Positions 24,912-34,285 of a stretch of 64,000 nt of DNA are shown in pieces. The translations under genes and the position numbers were made by a program. The notes beneath the pieces are model-generated. The model saw only the letters and a program-made list of their open reading frames with translations. It ran no database searches and was not told the DNA's origin. Position 1 is the stretch's first letter. Each line of letters starts with the position of its first letter. The DNA is taken from the NCBI RefSeq assembly GCF_019456655.1, contig NZ_CP080332.1:3906001-3970000 (forward strand), in the 5' to 3' direction. The stretch comes from Mycolicibacterium diernhoferi. GTDB lineage: Bacteria > Actinomycetota > Actinomycetes > Mycobacteriales > Mycobacteriaceae.

Positions 24912-26162
24912 TCAGCGCAGCGGGTCGAAGGCGCGCAGTGCGTCGGGCTGTTTGCCGGTGGTGATCTGCTCGGTCAGCATCCGGCCGGTGACCGGTCCGT
25001 GCGCCAGCCCCCACATGCCGTGCCCGCCGGCCACATACAGCCCGTCGGCGACCTGCCCGACCACCGGCAGACCGTCCGCGGTCACCGGACGAGGCCCGAC
25101 CCAGACATCGCTGCGTTCACTCCAGCGCGCCCCGTGCAGGAACCGGGACGCCGAATCGACGATGGAACGCACCCGGGCGGGCACCACCGGATCGTCGGGC
25201 CCGCGGAATTCCATGGTGCCCGCGACGCGCATGCCGCCGTGGTAGGGCGTGCAGGCGACCCGCACCGTGGGCAGGTAGATCGGCCCGGGCATCGGACGCT
25301 CCAGCGGCACGGTGAACGAGTAGCCGCGCCCGGCGCGCAGCGGAACCCGGACCCAGCGCCGGGCCAGATCGGGCAGCCAGGCACCGGTGGCCAGCACGAC
25401 GGCGTCGGCGGTCAGCGCCTCACCGGCGCTGGTACGCAACACCACCCGGCCGGCGGTGCTGATGTCGACGATGCGCTCGGTGCGCAGGGTGGCGCCCCGT
25501 TCGACCACCGCCCGGCCCAGGGCGGTCACGAACCGGCCCGGGTCGATGAAGCGCTGCTGCTCGACGGCCAGGGCCACCGTGGCGGTCGGGCCGGCCAGCG
25601 GCACCGCGTCGCGCAGGGCGTCCCCGGTGAGCAGCTCGGTCTGCACCGGCAGGCCGGCCCGTTCCAGGACGTCGATCTCGGCGCGCAGTTCCCGGGCTTG
25701 CGCCTCGTTCTCGAACAGGGCGGTGATCGCGGCGTCGGTGACCGGTGCGTCGACCCCGTTGGCGACGAGCACGTCGAAGGCCTCCAGGCTCTCGATGTTC
25801 AGGTCGTGGTTGCCGCGCACCACCCGCTCGACGCCGGCATGGTTGCAGTGCCGGGCGAAGGTGGCCAGGAAGCGGGCCAGCCGCAGATCCGCGCGCAGCG
25901 GAATGTGCAGCGGGGCCGCCGGATTGAACAGCGACCGCAGCCCGTACGTGAGCGTCCCGGGCTGGTTGAGCGGAATCGTCAGCGCGGGCGACACCCAGCC
26001 GGCGTTGCCCCAGGACGAGCCGGCCGCCACCCCGGCGCGGTCCACCACGGTGACCTCGACGCCGCGTTCCTGCAGGAACCACGCCGTCGACAGACCGACG
26101 ATCCCGGCTCCGACCACGATGACACTGCGCGGTCCTTCGCCGATGCGATCGACGCCGACCAT
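24912..26162 (-). CDS. FAD-dependent D-amino-acid dehydrogenase-like oxidoreductase
   Basis: The 416-residue product has an N-terminal FAD-binding Rossmann motif 'VIVVGAGIVGLSTAWFLQERG' (split over about residues 14-34) and 'SSWGNAGWVSPAL'. The C-terminal 'VTADGLPVVGQVADGLYVAGG' followed by 'HGMWGLAHGPVTGRML' is typical of the DAO/DadA family. DadA enzymes oxidise D-amino acids to keto acids and pass electrons to the respiratory chain. The exact substrate cannot be read from sequence; glycine, sarcosine or other amines are possible. Monocistronic: a hairpin follows it, and it is separated by about 130 bp from the ECF genes. ATG 26162 is preceded by GGAGG. Confidence 0.85.
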   Translation of the reverse strand: MVGVDRIGEGPRSVIVVGAGIVGLSTAWFLQERGVEVTVVDRAGVAAGSSWGNAGWVSPALTIPLNQPGTLTYGLRSLFNPAAPLHIPLRADLRLARFLATFARHCNHAGVERVVRGNHDLNIESLEAFDVLVANGVDAPVTDAAITALFENEAQARELRAEIDVLERAGLPVQTELLTGDALRDAVPLAGPTATVALAVEQQRFIDPGRFVTALGRAVVERGATLRTERIVDISTAGRVVLRTSAGEALTADAVVLATGAWLPDLARRWVRVPLRAGRGYSFTVPLERPMPGPIYLPTVRVACTPYHGGMRVAGTMEFRGPDDPVVPARVRSIVDSASRFLHGARWSERSDVWVGPRPVTADGLPVVGQVADGLYVAGGHGMWGLAHGPVTGRMLTEQITTGKQPDALRAFDPLR

Positions 26163-26289
26163 TACCTGACCTCCACCCTCGTTGCGCTGGTACTGCCACC
26201 ATCATCGACAGTGCACAACGCGACGGCGCTGCGGAACAGGCCAATCGGCCGGGTGCGGTTTGTCGGCTGCCGACAAAGCGCCGGGGCGG

Positions 26290-27111
26290 TTATGTGGTCT
26301 TGAGGAAGGTGGCCGCTTCGAGGTAGCCGGCCACCCCGCACAGCACGGCCACCAGCACCAGCACCACGTAGTCGGCGACACCCGGGCGGGCCGGGGCGGC
26401 CGCGATCTGGCCGGCGCCCCCGCGCGCGGTGATGGCGTCGCCCATCTCGTCGGCGCGCCGCAGCGACACCGTGACCGCGGCGGCCAGCAGATCGATCACC
26501 TCGGCGAACCATTGCTTGCGGCGGGCCCTGCGAGATTCTGGGCGCACCCGCGGACGCAGCCGCCGCGCCGCGTACAACACCCGGAACTCGTCGATGAGCA
26601 TCGGGAAGGCGCGCAGCGCGAGCGCCACGGTCACCGCCCAGTCATCGATCGGCAGCCGCAGGAACCGCAGCGGGCGGCCCAAACTGGAGATGGCGGGCGC
26701 GATTTCGGCGACGTTGGTGGTCCAGGACACCAGGGCGCCCAGCCCGAGCAGCACCACCGACACCGCGGTGATGCGCAGGAACTTCAGCAGACCGCCCAGT
26801 TCCAGCTCGAGCCCGCCCAGCGCGACGATCGGGGTGCCGCCGGCGAAGGCCGCCGTCACCCCGCCGAGCAGCACGATCAGCCACAGCCAGCCGGGGATGG
26901 ACGGCAGCGCACCCCGCGGGATCCGCGCGAGCATGACCGCGGCCGCCACCAGCAGGGCGACGAAGGCGATGGGCACCCAGCCGGGATAGAACATCATCAG
27001 CAACGAGAGCGCCGCCACGGTGAGGAGTTTCGTACCGGCCCAGAGCCGGTGGATGACGGTGTCGCCGGGCACCGGCCGCAGCAGCACGACGGGTCTGCGT
27101 TGTGCACTCAT
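26290..27111 (-). CDS. ECF transporter transmembrane subunit T (CbiQ family)
   Basis: The 273-residue product has five to six membrane helices and the two short cytoplasmic Arg-rich coupling motifs of EcfT ('[16 protein letters not shown]' and '[17 protein letters not shown]'). EcfT links the ATPases to a substrate-binding S component for uptake of vitamins or metals. ATG 27111 overlaps the stop of the preceding ATPase gene (ATGA), so they are translated together. It corresponds by order to Rv2325c. The S component is probably the N-terminal membrane domain of the adjacent fused protein. Substrate unknown. Confidence 0.85.
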   Translation of the reverse strand: MSAQRRPVVLLRPVPGDTVIHRLWAGTKLLTVAALSLLMMFYPGWVPIAFVALLVAAAVMLARIPRGALPSIPGWLWLIVLLGGVTAAFAGGTPIVALGGLELELGGLLKFLRITAVSVVLLGLGALVSWTTNVAEIAPAISSLGRPLRFLRLPIDDWAVTVALALRAFPMLIDEFRVLYAARRLRPRVRPESRRARRKQWFAEVIDLLAAAVTVSLRRADEMGDAITARGGAGQIAAAPARPGVADYVVLVLVAVLCGVAGYLEAATFLKTT

Positions 27112-29117
27112 GAGTTGGCTCCCGTCGCGACCGGGACCAGTGCCCCGTCGCGCAGATGCAGTGTGCGCGGGCAGAGGTCCTCCAGCCCGGCGAAATCGTG
27201 GGAGATGACCACGACGGTCAGGCCGCCGCGGCGCAACTCCTCCAGTAGGCGCAACAGTCCGCGGGCGCTGGCGGCGTCCAGGCCGGCCAGCGGCTCGTCG
27301 AGCACGATCGCGCGCGGCGAGCGGGCCAGCAGCCCGGCGAGCACCACGCGGCGCATCTGCCCGCCGGAGAGTTGATCGATGCGGCGGTCGGCCAGCGCGG
27401 CCTCCAGGCCGACGGTCGCCAGGGCCGCCTCCACCCGGGCCCGGTCCCTTGCGGGGAACCCTGCCGCCGACGCGATCTCGCGGCCGACGTGACTGCGCAT
27501 CAGTTGCAGCCGGGCCGCCTGGAAGGACAGCGCCACCCCGCCGACCTGCTGGGAGACCGGCTTCCCGTCGAGCAGGCAGGTTCCGGTGGTGGGCTCGGTC
27601 AGCCCGGCCAGGATCCAGGCCAGCGTCGACTTCCCCGACCCGTTCAGGCCGTGGATGAGCACACCGTCGCCTTCGTGCACCACCAGGTTGATGTCCCGCA
27701 GTGCGTCGTTGGCCCAGGGGGTTCCGTCGGCGTAGCGGTGGCTGACGTCGCGCAGTTCCAGCACCGGCACCTCCGAGTGCACCTCGGCGCTGGGCTCGGG
27801 CACCTCGGCGGACTGCACCATCTCCGAGCCGCCGGTCAGGTTGACCACCCGGTCGGCCGCCTCGGCTTCCTCGTTGTAGTGCGTGATGTGCACCAGCGAG
27901 GTCTGGTGCTTGCGGGTCAGCCCGCCGAGCACCGACATCAGACCCTCGCGGCTCTGCTGGTCGACCATGCTGGTGACCTCGTCGGCGATCAGCAGGGAGG
28001 GCTTGCGGGCCAGCGCGGCGGCCACCGCCAGGCGCTGCAGCTCGCCACCGGACAGGCTGCCGGTGTCGCGTTCGGCCAGCCCGTCCAGACCGACCTCGGT
28101 CAGCAGGCCGGGCACGTCGACCCGGGTGCCGGGGGGCAGTCCCCACACCACGTCGTCGGCGACCCGAGTGCCGAGCACCTGGCTCTCGGGGTGCTGCAGG
28201 ATCACCGCGGTGCCGCCCGGGGCGCCCAGCCCGACCGCGCCGGGGCGGACCACGGTGCCCTCGGTGGGTTCGCGCCCGGCGAGCAGCAGCATCAGGGTGG
28301 TCTTGCCGGATCCGTTGGCGCCGGTGATGGCCAGGTGTTCCCCCGACTGCACATCCATGCTCAGTGGACCCAGCGCGTCACGGTTGGTGCCCGGGTAGCG
28401 GAACACCACGTCGCGCAGGGCCAGCGGGACCGGAGCGACCGGCCCGTCGGTGACGACGACGTCGAGCTTGTGCACATCGGGCACCCCGAACAACCGGGAC
28501 AACACCCGCGACAGCGCCCACCAGCCGACCAGGCTGACGGCCATGATGGCGAACAGCCCGTAGCCGAAGATCAGGATCGGCCAATGCTGCAGAGCCAACC
28601 CGAAGAGCTCACGGAACTGCTCGGCGGCGGGCCGCAATTCGGGGATGTAGCTCCAGATCGCGACGGTGCCGTCGACGTTGGCGGTCATCGCGGTGAAGAC
28701 CAGCTCGCGCAGCCGGGAGGCGATCAGCAGCGCGACCACCGCCACCACGCCGAAGAGCGCGCCGGCCACCATCGATACCAGCACCACCACCGGCAGCCCG
28801 CGGCCGCGGCGTTTCACGATGCCGGTCAGCCCGCCGATGTAGGCGCAGTTGAGAACGGTCATCAGGCCGCCGAAACCGGCGATCAGGAAGGCGATCAGCG
28901 CGCCGGCGATGGTGGCCGCCAACAGCACCCGCAGCCGGTAGCGGTAGGCCAGCAAGCCCATCGGGACGGTCCCCAGCAGCGACAGCCCGGCGGCGAACGG
29001 GACGACGACGGCGATGATCGCGATGGCCGCGCACAGGGCCGCCATCACGGCGGCCTGGGCGAGCTCGTTCGGCTGCAATGACCCGGCCCGGCGTAGCGTT
29101 CTCGAACCGGGAGGCAT
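27108..29117 (-). CDS. Fused ECF transporter: membrane domain plus two ATPase domains
   Basis: The 669-residue protein has an N-terminal membrane domain (about residues 15-225, five to six helices) similar to an S component. Two ABC ATPases follow. The first has Walker A 'GANGSGKTT', signature '[10 protein letters not shown]' and Walker B 'SLLIADE'; the second has 'GLNGSGKST', '[10 protein letters not shown]' and 'AIVLDE'. It thus joins EcfS, EcfA1 and EcfA2 in one chain. Start ATG 29117 was chosen because the upstream frame is low in membrane character. It is co-transcribed with EcfT and divergent from a MarR gene across a 19-bp palindrome. Corresponds by order to Rv2326c. Substrate not predictable. 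Confidence 0.88.
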   Translation of the reverse strand: MPPGSRTLRRAGSLQPNELAQAAVMAALCAAIAIIAVVVPFAAGLSLLGTVPMGLLAYRYRLRVLLAATIAGALIAFLIAGFGGLMTVLNCAYIGGLTGIVKRRGRGLPVVVLVSMVAGALFGVVAVVALLIASRLRELVFTAMTANVDGTVAIWSYIPELRPAAEQFRELFGLALQHWPILIFGYGLFAIMAVSLVGWWALSRVLSRLFGVPDVHKLDVVVTDGPVAPVPLALRDVVFRYPGTNRDALGPLSMDVQSGEHLAITGANGSGKTTLMLLLAGREPTEGTVVRPGAVGLGAPGGTAVILQHPESQVLGTRVADDVVWGLPPGTRVDVPGLLTEVGLDGLAERDTGSLSGGELQRLAVAAALARKPSLLIADEVTSMVDQQSREGLMSVLGGLTRKHQTSLVHITHYNEEAEAADRVVNLTGGSEMVQSAEVPEPSAEVHSEVPVLELRDVSHRYADGTPWANDALRDINLVVHEGDGVLIHGLNGSGKSTLAWILAGLTEPTTGTCLLDGKPVSQQVGGVALSFQAARLQLMRSHVGREIASAAGFPARDRARVEAALATVGLEAALADRRIDQLSGGQMRRVVLAGLLARSPRAIVLDEPLAGLDAASARGLLRLLEELRRGGLTVVVISHDFAGLEDLCPRTLHLRDGALVPVATGANS

Positions 29118-29193
29118 CACCCGATTCTGCCAGGTGGCAGGAGTACTTCGGCCGCCCGCACTGTGACGGTTCCCACGCTCCGACATTTGCGAC

Positions 29194-29212
29194 TACATAG
29201 AGACTCTATGTA
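29194..29212. promoter_or_regulatory. 19-bp perfect palindrome, probable MarR operator
   Basis: TACATAGAG-A-CTCTATGTA is perfectly symmetric. It lies between the ECF operon start (29117) and marR (29224), 11 bp before the marR GTG, as expected for an autoregulated divergent MarR switch. Confidence 0.75.
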
Positions 29213-29223
29213 CCTTGGGTCGA

Positions 29224-29679
29224 GTGAATGGCCCGGACGACACGGCGGCCCTCGGCGCCGACCTGCTGGCCGTGGTCGCGCGGATCAACCGGTTGGCCTC
29301 CCAACGCATCGAGTTGCCGCTGCCGGTCGCGCAGGCCCGACTGCTGGCGCTCATCGAAGATCGGGGCCGCACCCGCATCTCCGAGCTGGCCGCGATCGAC
29401 CACTGCTCGCAGCCGACCATGACCACCCAGGTTCGCCGCCTCGAGGACGCCGGCCTGGTCTCGCGCACCGGGGACCCCGGGGATGCCCGGGCCGTGCTCA
29501 TCACCATCACCGATGCGGGCCGCCAGACGCTGGCCCGGGTGCGCGCCGATCGCAGTGCCGCGATCAATCCCTATCTGGAACACCTCGACGACGCCGAGCG
29601 CAGCGCGCTCGTCGACGCGATCCGGGTGCTGCGTGGGCTGCTCGACGACGCCCAGTCGGTCCAGCCCGATCAGCACTGA
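29224..29679 (+). CDS. MarR-family transcriptional regulator
   Basis: The 151-residue protein has the MarR winged-helix fold: 'LLALIEDRGRTRISELAAID' followed by recognition helix 'SQPTMTTQVRRLEDAGLV' and wing 'RTGDPGDARAVLITITDAG'. Flanking helices form the dimer interface. GTG 29224 is chosen, though TTG 29215 is possible; both lie just after the palindrome, so the transcript may be nearly leaderless. It is divergent from the ECF operon and 23 bp upstream of the MFS gene, so it may control both. Corresponds by order to Rv2327. Ligand unknown. Confidence 0.85.
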   Translation: MNGPDDTAALGADLLAVVARINRLASQRIELPLPVAQARLLALIEDRGRTRISELAAIDHCSQPTMTTQVRRLEDAGLVSRTGDPGDARAVLITITDAGRQTLARVRADRSAAINPYLEHLDDAERSALVDAIRVLRGLLDDAQSVQPDQH

Positions 29680-29702
29680 CCGTAGTTAGGAGTTGGTACG
29701 CC

Positions 29703-30908
29703 ATGTGGCGTCAACCGAAAGCTGTTTGGGCCGTGGCGTTTGCCTCCGTCGTCGCCTTCATGGGCATCGGCCTGGTGGACCCCATCTTGAAACCCATCGC
29801 CGAGAACCTGGACGCCTCGCCCTCGCAGGTGTCGCTGTTGTTCACCAGCTATATGGCCGTGATGGGCGTGACCATGCTCATCACCGGGGTGGTGTCCAGC
29901 CGGATCGGGCCGAAGAACACCCTGCTGCTCGGGCTGGTGATCATCATCGCCGGGGCGGGGCTGGCCGGCATGTCCGCGACCGTGATGGAGATCGTCGGCT
30001 GGCGCGCGCTGTGGGGCCTGGGCAACGCGCTGTTCATCGCGACCGCACTGGCCACCATCGTGAACTCCGCGAAAGGCTCGGTGGCACAGGCGATCATCCT
30101 CTATGAGGCCGCGCTGGGCCTGGGCATCGCCGTCGGCCCACTGGTCGGCGGGGCGCTGGGCTCCATCTCCTGGCGGGGTCCGTTCTTCGGGGTGTCGGCG
30201 CTGATGGCTCTGGCGCTGGTCGTCACGGTGTTCCTGCTGCCGAGCACGCCGCGTCCGGCGCGGGCCACCACCCTCCTCGACCCGTTCCGGGCGTTGCGCC
30301 ACCGCGGGCTGCTGGCCGTCTCGGTCACCGCGCTGCTGTACAACTTCGGCTTCTTCACCCTGCTCGCGTTCACCCCGTTCCCGTTGGACATGTCCGCCCA
30401 CCAGATCGGGCTGATCTTCTTCGGCTGGGGTGTCGCGCTGGCCTTCACCTCGGTGGTGGTCGCCCCGCGCCTGCAGCACCGGTTCGGCACCATGCCGACG
30501 CTGCTGGTGAACCTGGTGGTGATGTCGGCGACGCTGGCCGTGATGGCGATCGGCGCCGACAGCAAGGCCGTGCTGGCCACCTCGGTGGTGGTCGCCGGAC
30601 TCTGGTGCGGCATCAACAACACGCTGATCACCGAAACGGTCATGAAGGTCTCCGAGGTCGAGCGAGCGGTGGCCTCGGCCGCCTACAGCTTCCTGCGCTT
30701 CGGTGGCGCTGCGGCGGCCCCGTGGCTGGCCGGGGTGCTGGGCGAGCAGTTCAGCGTGCACCTGCCGTACTGGGTGGGCGCGGCCGCGGTACTGGCCGGT
30801 GCCGCACTGCTGTTCACCGCCCGCAAGCACATGAGCGCTGTGGACGCCCCCGAACCCCGGGTGGACGAGTTGACCGACGAGGCCACCGCCGTCACCGTCG
30901 GGAACTGA
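29703..30908 (+). CDS. MFS transporter (drug efflux-like)
   Basis: The 401-residue protein has twelve predicted membrane helices and a drug/proton antiporter layout: motif A-like 'GVVSSRIGPKNTLLLG' between helices 2 and 3 and 'ALGLGIAVGPLVGG' (motif C) in helix 5. The latter is typical of exporters. It is probably the cargo of the preceding MarR gene, 23 bp upstream, on the same strand, which suggests an inducible efflux unit. ATG 29703 follows TAGGAG. Substrate cannot be read from sequence. Confidence 0.85.
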   Translation: MWRQPKAVWAVAFASVVAFMGIGLVDPILKPIAENLDASPSQVSLLFTSYMAVMGVTMLITGVVSSRIGPKNTLLLGLVIIIAGAGLAGMSATVMEIVGWRALWGLGNALFIATALATIVNSAKGSVAQAIILYEAALGLGIAVGPLVGGALGSISWRGPFFGVSALMALALVVTVFLLPSTPRPARATTLLDPFRALRHRGLLAVSVTALLYNFGFFTLLAFTPFPLDMSAHQIGLIFFGWGVALAFTSVVVAPRLQHRFGTMPTLLVNLVVMSATLAVMAIGADSKAVLATSVVVAGLWCGINNTLITETVMKVSEVERAVASAAYSFLRFGGAAAAPWLAGVLGEQFSVHLPYWVGAAAVLAGAALLFTARKHMSAVDAPEPRVDELTDEATAVTVGN

Positions 30909-30919
30909 GCCGACGGGCC

Positions 30920-32080
30920 CTAGGACATGGCCGCCTTGACGGCCTGGTCCACCTCGAGGTCGGCCACCGTCGCATTGGCCCGGGCGAAGGCCACCTCGAC
31001 CAGATCGGGCTCCTGCAGACCGGGCCACACCACGCACATGCCGATCGAGTCCCAGGCATCGAAGGCGAAGAACCGGTAGGCCTGCCAGGTGGCGTCGAAA
31101 CTCGGCGGGTTGCGCACCCCGTTCTCGGCCAGGGTCTCCAGGTAGAGCCGCAGGAACTCCTCCTGATGGTCGCGCCGCACATCGGTGGGCACCGAGTGGG
31201 TGAAGAAGTAGCTGATCTCCCGGATCCCGGGGCCGGAGTGGATCACCTGCCAGTCCAGCAGGCCACCGCGGCCGTCCGGCAGCGCATAGGTGTTGCCGCC
31301 GTGCGCATCTCCGTGCAGCACGGTCTGCGGGCCCTTCTCCCATTCGGCGTGCAACGCCACGTCGTTGTCGTTGACGAAGGCCGCCATGGCACGCACCGAC
31401 GGGTTGAGCTCATGCTCGGGGTTGGCCAGGATCTTGCGTCGCATGCTGCGGAACTGCCACAGCAGCAGTTTGAAGCCCGGGCGCCGGCTCTCCGGCGCGA
31501 CCCAGGACAGGTCACCGCGCAGCCGGGGGCTCTCCCAGAACGTGGCATGCAGTTGCCCCAGCGCCCGCACGATGCCCTTGGTGTAGTCGTAGTCGAGATC
31601 GTCCGGGTCTTCCGGGAATCGGGCACCCGAGGCCGCGAGATCCTCCAGCACCAGCAGATGCCGGGCGCCGTGCCCAGCGTGGCAGGCGTAGCTCTGCGGG
31701 GCGACGTCGGGCCCCAGCTCCGGACGCACCTGCTTGTAGAAGCGCACCTCGTTGACCGCCATGTCCAGCGCGGCGACCATGGTGCGGTTCTTCGCCGACA
31801 GCGGAGTGGATTTCACGAAGACACTGGCGGGCAGCCCGGCCTCCTGGCCGGCGGCATCCCATTCCAGGCCCAGCCGGCGGCGGTCGGTGGTGCCGGTGGT
31901 GCCGTCCAGCGATTGCACCCCGAGCAGCGTCGCCCCCGGCGCGCGGTCGGCGAACACCCCGGACAGCCAGGCCGCGTCGACCCCCATCGCGGAATGAGGC
32001 TTGGGCGCGGGGACCCACGGCGCCAGGGCGAGTGCGGTCTCGCCGACCGCCCGCAGCGTGCTTCCCGGCTTCAACACCAT
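30920..32080 (-). CDS. Aminoglycoside-phosphotransferase-family kinase-like protein
   Basis: The 386-residue protein has the APH/choline-kinase fold: 'VLHGDAHGGNTYALPDG' with the catalytic Asp, then 'GLLDWQVIHSGPGIREISYF' with the metal-binding Asp. The N-lobe 'ASVFVKSTPLSAKNR' carries the likely ATP-binding Lys. In mycobacteria such proteins are numerous and mostly of unknown substrate; resistance to a drug should not be assumed. Start ATG 32080 was chosen; upstream frame overlaps the divergent TetR. The divergent TetR gene, 43 bp away, probably regulates it. Confidence 0.85.
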   Translation of the reverse strand: MVLKPGSTLRAVGETALALAPWVPAPKPHSAMGVDAAWLSGVFADRAPGATLLGVQSLDGTTGTTDRRRLGLEWDAAGQEAGLPASVFVKSTPLSAKNRTMVAALDMAVNEVRFYKQVRPELGPDVAPQSYACHAGHGARHLLVLEDLAASGARFPEDPDDLDYDYTKGIVRALGQLHATFWESPRLRGDLSWVAPESRRPGFKLLLWQFRSMRRKILANPEHELNPSVRAMAAFVNDNDVALHAEWEKGPQTVLHGDAHGGNTYALPDGRGGLLDWQVIHSGPGIREISYFFTHSVPTDVRRDHQEEFLRLYLETLAENGVRNPPSFDATWQAYRFFAFDAWDSIGMCVVWPGLQEPDLVEVAFARANATVADLEVDQAVKAAMS

Positions 32081-32123
32081 CTTCGACTCCGTCCGATTGA
32101 GACCGGTGATACTGTACACGGCT

Positions 32124-32744
32124 ATGAGTCCCATTCCGGAAGCCCGAAATATCGTGGCCGGTGCCTTGTCGACACCGCCGATCGACGGGGACTCCTCCGA
32201 CTTCGCGATTCTGGAAGCGACCATTCGCTGCCTGACCCGCTACGGCATGGACCGGATGACGGTCGAGGACGTCGCCCGGGCCGCCGGCGTCGGGCGCGCC
32301 ACGGTGTTCCGGCGCTTCGAATCCAAGGACGATCTGATCCGGCAGGCATTCGCACTGGAACTGCAGCGCCTGGTCGCCGAGTTCGGCAGCAAGGGTGCGG
32401 CATTCGACGACCCCTTCGAACGGCTCGTCGAACTCACGGTCGACATGGTGCGGGTCATCCGCACCCACCCGGTGGCCCAGCGCCTCGTCGAGGACGACAA
32501 CGCCCTACCGCTGCAACGGGATCCGCGGATCTCCGCGTTCCAGCTCGCGGCGGTGCAACGACTGCTGTCCCAGACCGCCGAGGAACTCGGCGTCGAGGTC
32601 GACACCACGGTGATGGCCGAACTGCTGCTGCGGTTCTTCGCCAGCATGTGGATGACCCCGGATATCGGCGCCGGCGCCGATGACGAGGCGACCACCCGCC
32701 AGATGGTGCAGATCCTGCTGGCCCCGTTGGCCGCCCGGCGCTAA
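32124..32744 (+). CDS. TetR-family transcriptional regulator
   Basis: The 206-residue regulator has an N-terminal HTH ('MTVEDVARAAGVGRATVFRRF') and a variable ligand domain. It is divergent from the phosphotransferase gene with 43 bp between the starts, so one operator would control both. ATG 32124 is used because the upstream frame lies within the divergent gene. Its end overlaps the end of the convergent amidohydrolase by 4 bp. Ligand unknown. Confidence 0.88.
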   Translation: MSPIPEARNIVAGALSTPPIDGDSSDFAILEATIRCLTRYGMDRMTVEDVARAAGVGRATVFRRFESKDDLIRQAFALELQRLVAEFGSKGAAFDDPFERLVELTVDMVRVIRTHPVAQRLVEDDNALPLQRDPRISAFQLAAVQRLLSQTAEELGVEVDTTVMAELLLRFFASMWMTPDIGAGADDEATTRQMVQILLAPLAARR

Positions 32745-33910
32745 GCCGTCCGGGGGAAGTTCAGCATCCGACGGGCGTTGTCCTCCACGATCAGTGCGCA
32801 CTCGTCATCGGGCACCTCGGCGAGCACCTCGGTGGCCCGCTTGCGCGAGTTGGGCCAGTTGGAATCCGAATGCGGGAAATCGATTTCGAGGGTGATCCGG
32901 TCGACGCCGACGGTGTGCCGGTTGGCCAGGCCGTGCTCGTCGTCGATGAAGCACCCGTAGAAGTGCTGCCGGAACAGGTCCGAGGGCCGCGCGTCGAAGT
33001 CGATGGGCTGGTAGTAGCGATGCCGCTCCCACACGTAGTCCGACCGCTCCAGGATGTAGGGCACCCAGCCGATGCCGCCCTCGGCCAACGAGACCTGGAG
33101 GTCGGGGAACTTCTGCAGCTTGCCGGAGAACAGCAGGTCCACCGTCGTCCACATCAGGTTCGTCGAGAACAGCGTGATGGCCACCGCGAACGGGGCGTCC
33201 GGGATGGTCGGCGCCACGGACGCGGCCATCGAGGAGAAGGAGAACCCGGGCACATAGGAGCCCGAACCGAAGTGCAGCGACAGCGGCATCTTGGTCTCGC
33301 TGCACACCCGCCACAGCCCGTCCCAGTGGTCGGAGTGAAACGACGGCAGCCCCATCGGCACCGGACTGTCCGGGAACGACACCGTGCGCGCGCCCTTGGC
33401 CGCGACCCGCTCGGCCTCGGCGACGGTGGCCTCGATGTCCCACACCGGCAGGATGGCCATCGGGATGTAGCGGTCCGGCGCGGTGGCGCACCACTCGTCG
33501 ATGTAGAAGTCGTTCCAGGCCTTCACACATTGCAGGGCGAGTTCCCTGTCCTTACCGCGGAAGAAGGTGCTGCCACCGAAGCCCGGAAAGGACGGGAAGC
33601 ACAGCGCGGCCTGCACCCCGTCGAGATCCATATCGGCGATCCGGGCGACCGGGTCGTAACAGCCCGGGATCATGTCCTCGTAGCGCACCGGGTCCATGCC
33701 CCACTCCTGCGGTGGCTTACCGGCCACCGCGTTCAGGCCGATGGTCGGGAAGATCTCACCGTCGTACTTCCATAGGTGTTTGCCGTCGAGTTCGACGATC
33801 TGGGGCCCGTTCTCACGGAACTTGGCCGGCAGCCGGTCCTGCCAGACCCGGGGGTGCTCGATCAGGTGGTCGTCGACCGAGACGATCTGGTGGTGGTCCT
33901 GCAACGGCAT
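32741..33910 (-). CDS. Amidohydrolase-family metal-dependent hydrolase
   Basis: The 389-residue protein is a TIM-barrel amidohydrolase of the Amidohydro_2/decarboxylase type: 'VSVDDHLIEHPRVW' (metal His region), 'SLHFGSGSY', 'GVDRITLEIDFPHSDSNWP' with the C-terminal Asp-Phe-Pro-His motif. Members hydrolyse or decarboxylate carboxylic acids; mycobacterial relatives occur near lipid and sterol genes. ATG 33910 is at the start of the domain. It faces away from the next group of genes, with a short gap of about 65 bp to the small gene at 33977. Substrate not predictable. Confidence 0.85.
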   Translation of the reverse strand: MPLQDHHQIVSVDDHLIEHPRVWQDRLPAKFRENGPQIVELDGKHLWKYDGEIFPTIGLNAVAGKPPQEWGMDPVRYEDMIPGCYDPVARIADMDLDGVQAALCFPSFPGFGGSTFFRGKDRELALQCVKAWNDFYIDEWCATAPDRYIPMAILPVWDIEATVAEAERVAAKGARTVSFPDSPVPMGLPSFHSDHWDGLWRVCSETKMPLSLHFGSGSYVPGFSFSSMAASVAPTIPDAPFAVAITLFSTNLMWTTVDLLFSGKLQKFPDLQVSLAEGGIGWVPYILERSDYVWERHRYYQPIDFDARPSDLFRQHFYGCFIDDEHGLANRHTVGVDRITLEIDFPHSDSNWPNSRKRATEVLAEVPDDECALIVEDNARRMLNFPRTA

Positions 33911-33976
33911 GGCGCGCCTCCCCGATTCTGACAGTGAGTCTTGATTTCTGACGCCTTGTCTCACACCATATGGGAT

Positions 33977-34276
33977 GTGGATCACACCTGTCCAGACCCG
34001 GAGCCCGGGCGCGAAAAGCTCGACGAAGACGACCATGACCTGCTGACTTTCGGTGAGGTCTCCGAACGCCTGCGGGTGGAGATCGCCGCCGCCCGCACCG
34101 CGGTCACCGAGCTGGAGGCCGCCGGGGACACCGCGGGCCTGGAGAAAGCCCGCGCACGGTTGGGCGCGCTGGAAGCCGCGGTGCGCCGCAACACCGCCCA
34201 GCCCATCAACGACGCGAACTTCGAGAAGTTCTTCGGCTATCCCGGGACCGCCAAACGGAACCTGCCGCTGCAATGA
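33977..34276 (+). CDS. Small coiled-coil hypothetical protein
   Basis: The 99-residue product begins with an acidic stretch ('EKLDEDDHDLLTFGEVSERL'). A helix with heptad-like spacing follows ('RVEIAAARTAVTELEAAGDT'), and it ends with 'NFEKFFGYPGTAKRNLPLQ'. It is conserved in actinobacteria next to regulators and acyl-CoA enzymes, but its role is unknown. GTG 33977 is preferred; TTG 33941 is also in frame. It ends 9 bp before the tandem TetR gene on the same strand. Confidence 0.65.
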   Translation: MDHTCPDPEPGREKLDEDDHDLLTFGEVSERLRVEIAAARTAVTELEAAGDTAGLEKARARLGALEAAVRRNTAQPINDANFEKFFGYPGTAKRNLPLQ

Positions 34277-34285
34277 TGTGAACCG

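Noticed and set aside
24861..26303. A 480-codon plus-strand frame opposite the oxidoreductase
   Set aside because: It is antisense to a gene with a clear FAD motif and has an unprotein-like Gly/Arg/His/Gln composition, a usual artefact in high-GC DNA.
27372..29081. A 569-codon plus-strand frame opposite the ECF ATPase
   Set aside because: Antisense shadow of a gene with two sets of Walker motifs; composition is Gln/His/Gly-rich.
29670..31343. A 557-codon minus-strand frame opposite the MFS gene
   Set aside because: Antisense shadow of a gene with twelve clear membrane helices.
30920..32080. Aminoglycoside resistance gene
   Set aside because: The fold is shared by many kinases of other substrates; chromosomal mycobacterial copies are common and resistance cannot be inferred.
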